A program made the translations under genes and the position numbers. DNA of 12,126 nt from positions 1-12,126 of the forward strand of contig JAGOOL010000009.1 in NCBI GenBank assembly GCA_017992485.1, in the 5' to 3' direction. The notes below the pieces were generated by a model that ran no database searches, was not told the DNA's origin, and saw nothing but the letters and a program-made list of their open reading frames with translations. The stretch is from Minisyncoccota bacterium (lineage in GTDB: Bacteria; Patescibacteriota; Minisyncoccia; Phycocordibacterales; UBA9973). This document shows positions 6,814 to 12,126 of the stretch, piece by piece. Position 1 is the stretch's first letter; each line of letters begins with the position of its first letter.

Positions 6814-8296
6814 TATCGCACGAGTATCAACAGACGAACAAAAAGAGAACTCACCTGACGCACAGCTTCACCGTATGCGTGCCTATTGTGATAGCAGAGC
6901 TTTCAGCATCATCGAAGCATATAGCTTCATTGAAAGTGCTTACAAAACCAAAAGAGATGAGTTCGATAAGTCAGTTGAGAAAATCATTGAGGTTTCCAAG
7001 AAAGAGAAAATTGCAGTCTGCTTCGATAAAGTGGACCGCCTTTCACGAAGCGTATTCGACAAACGAGTAGCTACCCTCTTTGAAATGGCTATTACTGGCA
7101 AGATTGAGCTTCATTTCGTTTCGGACGGGCAAATAATCAATGACCAAATGTCCGCAGTAGAAAAGTTTCAGTTCAGCATGAGCTTGGGCTTGGCAAAATA
7201 CTATTCAGACGCAATCGGCGACAACGTCAGACGGACCTTTGAGCAAAAGCGAAGGAACGGACAGTGGACAGGAGCTGTACGGCTTGGCTACTTGAATGTG
7301 GCTTTGGACACCGAGAAGCGATTAAGGAAAGACATTATCATTGACCCTGAACGAGCACCATTGATACAGAAAATGTTTGAGCTGTACGCTACGGGCAACT
7401 ACTCACTCGAAACTATACGATTGCAGATGATAAAGCTCGGACTACGAACGCTCAAAGGAAATGAGCCAGTCAAAAGCGGCATTGAAAATATCTTGAAGGA
7501 CAGCTTCTACTGCGGCATCGCCATGTCAAAAAAATACGGCTCATACGCACACAATTACCCTCGCCTTATTACCAAAGAACTTTTTGATAGATGCCAAGAA
7601 GTACGAAAGGGTCGCAATAAAAATCGAACCAAAGCTCTCTCAAAGGATTTTATTTTCAAAGGTCTTTTGAAGTGCCAGAACTGCGGCTGTTCAATGACTG
7701 CCGAAACGCATGCAGGCAAGCCTACCTATTACAGTTGCACGAACGGCAAAGGCACATGCAAACGAATATATGTGAACGAGAAGGACCTCTTGAAGCCTAT
7801 ATACGAGGTGCTGGACCGTTTTGAAAGTATAACTGAACAAACGCAACAGGACCTTGTAGACGAACTCCGCAGGACCACCGAAGCCGAAGTTGTTTTCCAT
7901 AAAACACAGGTAAGCCGAATACGCACAGAATATGACAGGGTAAAAGAAATGGACTACCGCCTCTTGGACCTCTATACGAGCACGAGTATTACTAAGGACG
8001 ACTATGACAAGAAACATGAAGAATACAGAGATAAGATACAGACACTCGAAATTGAAATGGCAGAGCACAGTAAAGCAGACTTCGACTACCAAACTACCGT
8101 TGCCACAGTCATTTCTGTAGCACGCAGAGCAAAAAGTATTTTTGAAAATAGTTCTGACACTGCAGGAAAACGTGCGTTTCTCAATTATCTACTTCAGAAC
8201 CCTACCGTAAACGGAAAAAAGCTATATTTTACAATAGCTTCTCCGTTCAATTTAGTGCTTGAATTAGCAGATAACCCTAACTGGCTCGGGAGGTAG
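6800..8296 (+). CDS. Large serine recombinase (integrase)
   Basis: A 498-aa large serine recombinase. The catalytic domain (1-~145) has ARVSTDEQ with nucleophile Ser10 and Arg8, plus DKVDRLSRS (76-84) with the conserved Arg pair R80/R83. The recombinase domain (about 155-275) includes RLGY and FYCGIAMSKK. A zinc ribbon follows with C292, C295, C313 and C320, then a charged coiled-coil stretch (about 340-425) of the type that guides integration versus excision. The length is normal and all motifs are intact, so it may be active. Its start overlaps the membrane-protein gene by 14 nt. Codons 495-498 (W-L-G-R) and the TAG stop lie in the 3' half of the opposite-strand tRNA-Asn, so the attachment site is probably at or next to that tRNA. 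Confidence 0.95.
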   Translation: MKAINIARVSTDEQKENSPDAQLHRMRAYCDSRAFSIIEAYSFIESAYKTKRDEFDKSVEKIIEVSKKEKIAVCFDKVDRLSRSVFDKRVATLFEMAITGKIELHFVSDGQIINDQMSAVEKFQFSMSLGLAKYYSDAIGDNVRRTFEQKRRNGQWTGAVRLGYLNVALDTEKRLRKDIIIDPERAPLIQKMFELYATGNYSLETIRLQMIKLGLRTLKGNEPVKSGIENILKDSFYCGIAMSKKYGSYAHNYPRLITKELFDRCQEVRKGRNKNRTKALSKDFIFKGLLKCQNCGCSMTAETHAGKPTYYSCTNGKGTCKRIYVNEKDLLKPIYEVLDRFESITEQTQQDLVDELRRTTEAEVVFHKTQVSRIRTEYDRVKEMDYRLLDLYTSTSITKDDYDKKHEEYRDKIQTLEIEMAEHSKADFDYQTTVATVISVARRAKSIFENSSDTAGKRAFLNYLLQNPTVNGKKLYFTIASPFNLVLELADNPNWLGR

Positions 8297-8356
8297 GGAT
8301 CGAACCTACGACCAACCGCTTAACAGGCGGTCGCTCTACCGCTGAGCTACTCCCGA
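8282..8356 (-). tRNA. tRNA-Asn(GTT), CCA encoded
   Basis: A 75-nt cloverleaf on the minus strand: acceptor TCGGGAG / CTCCCGA, D arm GCTC-GAGC, anticodon arm ACCGC-CTGTTAA-GCGGT giving anticodon GTT (Asn), and T arm GTAGG-TTCGATC-CCTAC. The discriminator is G and a CCA tail is encoded (8282-8284). All stems pair fully. A -10-like TATAGA (8363-8368, minus strand) precedes it. The 3' half overlaps the last codons of the convergent serine recombinase, so this is the likely insertion point of the element and the junction with the chromosome. Confidence 0.97.
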
Positions 8357-8449
8357 ATATTCTCTATATTTGCCGGCGACACCTACTCGAAAGCATATGG
8401 AGCCGACGGGGTTATCCTATCAAAAAAAGGCCGAAAAATCAAAGGCCAT

Positions 8450-8482
8450 AAAAAATCCCCCGCTAGGCGGAGGAGATTTTTA
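8450..8482 (-). terminator. Intrinsic terminator after the four-TM protein gene
   Basis: On the minus strand AAAAATC, CC and CCGC pair with GCGG, GG and GATTTTT around a CTA loop, with single-T bulges, and the hairpin ends in a T run. It begins about 25 bp past the stop at 8508. A weaker GGCC hairpin with a T7 tail (about 8421-8446) follows. Confidence 0.75.
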
Positions 8483-8507
8483 AGTTTTTGTGGCAAACGA
8501 CGACTGA

Positions 8508-8921
8508 TTATCCGGGTCGAACGAGCATTGGCAATCCCGTATACAGCACAGCGACATATAGCAAGAACGTGGCGTATGCGACGACTCGATGTATGTCGGG
8601 ATCCTTGAGACCGGTTTTCCAATATCGGGTAATAAGGTATAGGGCGACAAAGAATCCAACTGCTAAAAAATGCCTGAGTAGTTCGGTGTTAAACTTTGAG
8701 CGTCCAACAACTTGAACCATCCATTCAGTAATTAAGATAGCAAGAACAATCATTTTTGTACTCATATGAGCAATTCGTTTGTGCTCATAAATCGGTGCGT
8801 GCGGTATCTTATTTCTAACAAGAATACCTGTTGTAATAAGTTTCCAGAATAAGCAGGTAATGAATCCAAAGATAATTACCACAAACGTTTTAAGGAGAAC
8901 TGGGGCGAGGCCATATGTCAT
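8508..8921 (-). CDS. Four-TM membrane protein, His-rich
   Basis: A 137-aa integral membrane protein with four predicted helices (about 8-30, 53-71, 83-101, 111-131). Histidines occur at 41, 47, 52, 84 and 111, several at helix ends. Size, four helices and His placement recall DUF420-like or other small heme-associated membrane proteins, but I cannot confirm a family, and metal or heme binding is a guess. It is monocistronic, with a terminator after it. A -10-like TAAAAT (8931-8936, minus strand) ends 9 nt before the ATG and no Shine-Dalgarno is present, so initiation may be nearly leaderless. It belongs to the chromosomal flank, not the element. Confidence 0.75.
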   Translation of the reverse strand: MTYGLAPVLLKTFVVIIFGFITCLFWKLITTGILVRNKIPHAPIYEHKRIAHMSTKMIVLAILITEWMVQVVGRSKFNTELLRHFLAVGFFVALYLITRYWKTGLKDPDIHRVVAYATFLLYVAVLYTGLPMLVRPG

Positions 8922-9001
8922 GTCTTTCGTATTTTAAAGTGGATTTTATTGCCTGGAATGTACCACAGATAATAAATATTGTCTATGCCTAAACGTGTCA
9001 G

Positions 9002-9048
9002 TTGAGACGAATACAAACGTCATCTATACTGTACAGGTCGTCTGTATT
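9002..9048 (+). promoter_or_regulatory. Sigma-70-type promoter with flanking inverted repeat
   Basis: TTGAGA (9002-9007), a 17-bp spacer and TATACT (9025-9030) make the best promoter in the window, about 45 nt upstream of the ATG at 9076. AATACAAACG (9010-9019) and CGTCTGTATT (9039-9048) form an inverted repeat with one mismatch that brackets the -10, a likely operator for a dimeric regulator. Confidence 0.7.
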
Positions 9049-9075
9049 TATTATTTTAGTTACATTATATTCACT

Positions 9076-9987
9076 ATGACACTTAAGAAATTATTTATCG
9101 GTATGATGGTATTTGCTCTCGTTATTGGAGGAGCGTCGGTTGCTCGTGCGGACAATGACCGTGACGACGATGGACGAAAGAATGAACGTGAGGCTCGCCT
9201 CGTCGGATCATCTCTTGAAGTTCACATTACTGATAGCGGTAAAGTACTCGTTCGTGGCGCAAAAGTTGCTAGTGTTTCAGATAGCACAATAACAGCCACA
9301 ACCATGTGGGGATCAGCTGTCATGAACTGGACTATTACATCTGACGCAAACACAAAGCTCATCCGCCGCTACGGTGGCGCATCAGCGATGAATGAAATCA
9401 CTGTTGGTGACTACATTAGTTTCCAGGGTTCACTCGTTACAGGCACAGCATCTCCGATGACTGTTCTCGCAAAGACAATCAAGAATTGGTCTGTTCAGAA
9501 AAAGAACGCAACATTTGAAGGCACAGTATCTAGCGTCTCTGGTTCAACATTTGTTATGAGCACAAAGAAGGATGGTAACATCACTGTCACAACAACTGGA
9601 ACAACTCAGTTCATGAAAAATAGTGCGACTGCAACTCTTGCTGATGTCACTGTAAATAGTAAGGTGGTCACAACTGGTCTCTACAATAATCTTACGCACA
9701 CTCTCGACGCTTCAAAGGTTGTCGTCAAGATTGCAGAACCACAGGCTATGACAAAAGAAGGTACGCTTGTTTCAATCGCTGGAACAACTGCACCAACAAC
9801 ATTTGTCCTTGCTTCAGGCAACACTAACTACACAGTTCGTGTCAGTGCTTCAACTTCAGTTCTCAAGAACAATTGGCTTAGTGCAACACTTTCGAGCTTT
9901 GCGGTAAATAACAAAGTTCGAGTATATGGTGTTGTTAATGCAGACAATACTATTGATGCAACTGTAGTCCGAAATACCGATCTCTAA
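9076..9987 (+). CDS. Secreted DUF5666-type beta-repeat protein
   Basis: A 303-aa exported protein. Residues 1-25 form a signal peptide (basic LKK, hydrophobic core, ARA before DND). After an Asp/Arg-rich linker there are three similar Thr/Ser/Val-rich units (about 61-137, 147-219, 228-300). Each opens with a G-x-V-x-S-V-x-x-S-T type strand (VASVSDSTI, VSSVSGSTF, LVSIAGTTAP) and ends with an A-K-x-V/I type strand, the pattern of DUF5666 OB-like repeats common in CPR bacteria. No enzyme motif is seen, so a cell-surface or envelope role is inferred. I chose the ATG at 9076 because it starts the signal peptide; the frame is open to an ATG at 8995, but that would precede the promoter. A strong terminator follows. 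Confidence 0.85.
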   Translation: MTLKKLFIGMMVFALVIGGASVARADNDRDDDGRKNEREARLVGSSLEVHITDSGKVLVRGAKVASVSDSTITATTMWGSAVMNWTITSDANTKLIRRYGGASAMNEITVGDYISFQGSLVTGTASPMTVLAKTIKNWSVQKKNATFEGTVSSVSGSTFVMSTKKDGNITVTTTGTTQFMKNSATATLADVTVNSKVVTTGLYNNLTHTLDASKVVVKIAEPQAMTKEGTLVSIAGTTAPTTFVLASGNTNYTVRVSASTSVLKNNWLSATLSSFAVNNKVRVYGVVNADNTIDATVVRNTDL

Positions 9988-10040
9988 TTATAGAAATATA
10001 TCTTGTCGACAACGCACATCCTACCTGTGTAGCAGACAAT

Positions 10041-10074
10041 AAACAAAAAATCCCCTTTTGGGGATTTTTTGTTT
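10041..10074 (+). terminator. Strong bidirectional intrinsic terminator
   Basis: A perfect 15-bp stem (10041-10055 with 10060-10074) contains a GGGG/CCCC core, a TTTT loop and a T6 run. It lies between two convergent genes and can serve both. Confidence 0.93.
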
Positions 10075-10100
10075 GGCACATTTTACTACATACGCTTTTG

Positions 10101-10604
10101 CTAATTGGACTTGTAGTTAATCACAATCTGATCAGCATCTACGAGCACAGTATTTTCAAACGTATCAACCGGCTTACCATTGATTGTCATAGTGATTGAA
10201 CCAGCGCCAGTTACAGTCTTATCCAAAATCTGTGTCTTTGAAAATGGCTGCTTCCAGACAGTAAAGAAATCGCCGAGCGTAAAGTCACGCTGCACAGGAG
10301 ATTCAACGTGGAGTGTTCCAAGATCATCATGCGTATGGAGCGGGTTCATACAACCGTCCACAATACCGACATTTGTCGGAATAACCTGCTTTACTCCATC
10401 AAACATAATTGTCAGCACTGGATGAATATGGAACGTTGTTGCCATATCAGTAGTACACGTTAAGGCAATCTCATGCGTCGGTGCCGTAGATAGAAATGAG
10501 CGCTTTGAGGATTCTTGGTTAAACATAAAGAAAAGCACACCACCAAAGAGCACAACAATAATGAGGCCGAACCAAAAGCCAAAACCAAAATTATATCTAT
10601 TCAT
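10101..10604 (-). CDS. Membrane-anchored His-rich extracellular protein
   Basis: A 167-aa protein with one N-terminal transmembrane helix (about 8-27) and an outer domain. Histidines cluster in conserved-looking spots: HIHP (59-62), LHTHDDLGTLHVESP (89-103) and the following RDFTLGDFFTVW (106-117), with cysteines C50 and C85. The arrangement looks like a metal-binding beta domain; I have a loose memory of similar hypothetical proteins in CPR and archaeal genomes, with no known function. It converges on the DUF5666 gene across the terminator. A -10-like TATACT (10614-10619, minus strand) ends 9 nt before the ATG. Copper or zinc binding is inferred from the histidines only. Confidence 0.8.
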   Translation of the reverse strand: MNRYNFGFGFWFGLIIVVLFGGVLFFMFNQESSKRSFLSTAPTHEIALTCTTDMATTFHIHPVLTIMFDGVKQVIPTNVGIVDGCMNPLHTHDDLGTLHVESPVQRDFTLGDFFTVWKQPFSKTQILDKTVTGAGSITMTINGKPVDTFENTVLVDADQIVINYKSN

Positions 10605-10640
10605 AACGCAGACAGTATACTATAAATTGAAACTCGGTAG

Positions 10641-10646
10641 TATAAT
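10641..10646 (+). promoter_or_regulatory. -10 element of the YihY-family gene
   Basis: A consensus TATAAT ends 6 nt before the GTG start at 10653, so transcription would begin at about the start codon. No good -35 is seen 17 bp upstream (TACTAT). Confidence 0.5.
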
Positions 10647-10652
10647 AATTTG

Positions 10653-11522
10653 GTGAAGCAGCTGAAACTTATTTTGAAAGACACATTCGCACACTGGCGG
10701 GCGCAGAACCCTTCGCGTATGGGCGCATCGCTCTCCTACTACGCCATTTTCTCAATGGCACCACTTTTCCTCCTCCTCATCTCACTCCTTGGTCTTTTTA
10801 TCGGAAACGATATTGTTGAGGGCAAATTGCTCAATCAAATTTCCGGGATGGTTGGGACTGATGTTACCGGCTATGTCAGCAATATTATTGAAAGAAATGT
10901 CCACGGACCAACGATTATCAGTGGTCTCATTGGTTTTTTTGTTTTACTTTTTGGCGCAACAGGCGTATTCAAGGAGCTCACCTACTCGATGGATAAAATG
11001 TGGGCAACATCCGAAGAGAAAAAGCCGCGTCGCACAAAAGGTCTCAAACAAATACTCATTGCGATCAAACAGCATATTCCTAGCCTCATTCTCATCATTA
11101 TTCTAACTGTACTTTTTGCAATTTCTATTTTTTCAAGTGTGAGCCTACAGTTCATCAGCGATAACCTCGAGGTCATTTTCCCGAATGCGTACGGTCTTAT
11201 TCAAATGTTCGAACCATTGGTGTCATTTATATTTGTTACGCTTTTCTTTGGTGCGATTTACCGAGTCTTACCCAAGACTAAATTGCCCTGGAATGAAATC
11301 GCTTTCGGGGCTTCGGTCACGGCAGTCGTTTTTCTCATGGGAGAATTGATCATCGGCTACTACCTCGGACACTTCGTCGACAGCTCTACATTTGGTGCAG
11401 CCAGCTCTCTCATTAGTATTATGTTCTGGGTCTACTTCTCTGCTCAAGTCTTCTTCCTCGGTGCAGCATTCACCTTCTCATACTCTAAGCGCTACGGCTA
11501 CATCAAGAGTACTCTTAAGTAA
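10653..11522 (+). CDS. YihY/BrkB-family membrane protein
   Basis: A 289-aa polytopic inner-membrane protein of the YihY/virulence factor BrkB family. Family-like features: the N-terminal AHWRAQNPSRMGASLSYYAIFSMAPLFLLL segment (13-42), the GFFVLLFGATGVFKEL segment (93-108), the YRVLPKTKLPWNEIAFGASVTA loop and helix (203-224), and the closing SLISIMFWVYFSAQVFFLGA segment (252-271). Six hydrophobic helices are expected. The family was once called ribonuclease BN in error; its transport or lipid-related role is not settled. I start at GTG 10653 because it sits 6 nt after a -10 TATAAT; TTG at 10650 is in frame. Its stop overlaps the convergent oxidoreductase gene by 8 nt. Confidence 0.9.
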   Translation: MKQLKLILKDTFAHWRAQNPSRMGASLSYYAIFSMAPLFLLLISLLGLFIGNDIVEGKLLNQISGMVGTDVTGYVSNIIERNVHGPTIISGLIGFFVLLFGATGVFKELTYSMDKMWATSEEKKPRRTKGLKQILIAIKQHIPSLILIIILTVLFAISIFSSVSLQFISDNLEVIFPNAYGLIQMFEPLVSFIFVTLFFGAIYRVLPKTKLPWNEIAFGASVTAVVFLMGELIIGYYLGHFVDSSTFGAASSLISIMFWVYFSAQVFFLGAAFTFSYSKRYGYIKSTLK

Positions 11523-12126
11523 TTTTCTTCATCTTCTCTTTAATCATTGCACGGAAAGATTTCGCATATTTTCGAGTGTACTTAAACATATTACGCAATG
11601 CTCCATGAATAAATTCACCCAGGTAGTCGCGAATCTTGATGCGGAGCATTGTATAGGTCGGATATCGTTTTGGATTGTAGAGTGTATCCCAGCTTGATTT
11701 GCCGGTAGTAATAATATCTTTGGCCATGAGCGCAGCAATACCGGAGTACGACATACCATTACCGGAGAAGGCCGTCACGAGGATTTGATTTTTGCGAATA
11801 ATACCGATTAAAGCAAAACCATTTGATGGCTCAAGAACCAGTCCGTCCCAACGTCGAATGACTGTATATGTATCTTTGCCAAATGTTTTATTGCAGTAGT
11901 CAGTGAGTGCCTGCCAATTTTTTTCTTTATCCATTGGAATTTCTTTACGATGATCTTCGCCGCCGACGATAATCGTATCGCAAACAGAACTCGAATCGAC
12001 GCGGAAATAGTGGTACGGATTTTTCATATCTTCATACAGTCCTTCTGTGTACGTTCCTTTTGGTACTTCAATCTCATAAACATATGAAACATACATTCCT
12101 TTTTTCATAAAGACACCAGCCGGATT
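11515..12126 (-). CDS. C-terminal part of a FAD-dependent oxidoreductase (DAO family), cut by the window
   Basis: The frame is open to the right edge, so the 5' part, including the FAD-binding GxGxxG site, lies outside; about 203 residues are visible. They match the C-terminal half of DadA/PuuB-like flavin oxidoreductases: TIIVGGEDHRKEIP, a W-QALTDYC stretch, RRWDGLVLEPSNGFALIG (the substrate-side W/G-x-R region), then AFSGNGMSYSGIAALMAKDII, the typical ending that contacts FAD, and WDTLYNPKR. These enzymes oxidise amines or amino acids in a FAD-dependent manner, but the substrate is unknown. The C-terminus adds about 45 basic residues (LRIKIRDYLGEF to MKKIT), longer than needed for the fold. 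An internal ATG at 12108 is unlikely to be the true start. Confidence 0.85.
   Translation of the reverse strand, partial: NPAGVFMKKGMYVSYVYEIEVPKGTYTEGLYEDMKNPYHYFRVDSSSVCDTIIVGGEDHRKEIPMDKEKNWQALTDYCNKTFGKDTYTVIRRWDGLVLEPSNGFALIGIIRKNQILVTAFSGNGMSYSGIAALMAKDIITTGKSSWDTLYNPKRYPTYTMLRIKIRDYLGEFIHGALRNMFKYTRKYAKSFRAMIKEKMKKIT

Noticed and set aside
7691..8092. 133-aa minus-strand frame inside the recombinase gene
   Set aside because: It is antisense to the zinc-ribbon and coiled-coil codons of a clear recombinase and has a Cys/Phe/Val-rich shadow composition.
8995..9075. Longer N-terminus of the secreted DUF5666 protein
   Set aside because: It would start before the -35 box and place 27 residues ahead of a clear signal peptide.
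1..12126. Recoded TGA (glycine), as in some CPR lineages
   Set aside because: Genes end at normal places, including TGA at 4900-4902, and no long gene needs an internal TGA to stay open.
1..12126. CRISPR array or insertion sequence
   Set aside because: No regularly spaced direct repeats and no DDE-type transposase frame with terminal inverted repeats were seen.

Overview
The window reads as a junction between a Patescibacteria (CPR)-like chromosome and an integrated mobile element. Small compact genes, short gaps, no recognisable Shine-Dalgarno motifs and a secreted DUF5666-type repeat protein suggest this group; this is inference, since no marker gene for taxonomy is present.

Mobile element (about 1 to 8296). 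A minus-strand operon (3593 down to 232) encodes a polar amino-acid ABC importer (substrate-binding protein, permease, ATPase) followed by a class I SAM methyltransferase. The ATPase carries an extra C-terminal domain that resembles the effector domain of TrmB-type regulators. Divergent from it is a 328-aa protein with a possible DNA-binding C-terminus, then an overlapping pair: a 54-aa protein and a filamentous-phage gpII-like rolling-circle replication initiator. Next comes a tight plus-strand module: a 59-aa excisionase-like HTH protein, a two-TM protein with a large outer domain, and a large serine recombinase. The last four codons and the stop of the recombinase lie inside a tRNA-Asn gene on the other strand, which marks the right-hand junction. 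No coat, Zot-like or conjugation gene is visible, so the element looks like an integrated plasmid or phage-like replicon carrying a nutrient-uptake cassette. The left end was not found and may lie outside the window.

Chromosome (about 8282 to 12126). After tRNA-Asn(GTT) come a four-TM membrane protein, a secreted DUF5666-like protein with a good sigma-70 promoter and a strong terminator, a membrane-anchored His-rich extracellular protein, a YihY/BrkB-family membrane protein, and the C-terminal part of a DadA/PuuB-like FAD oxidoreductase cut by the window edge.

The most striking signal has no feature name. By eye I find no GATC, no GANTC and no GCGC in positions 1 to 8297, and a single CCGG (51-54). 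The remaining 3.8 kb holds about 10, 8, 8 and 10 of these. The change falls at the tRNA. This looks like multi-site restriction avoidance by the element, and it implies that the transporter-methyltransferase cassette has travelled with the replicon for a long time. Together, recombinase, HTH protein, Rep and cargo suggest a little-described integrative replicon of CPR bacteria that delivers amino-acid uptake.
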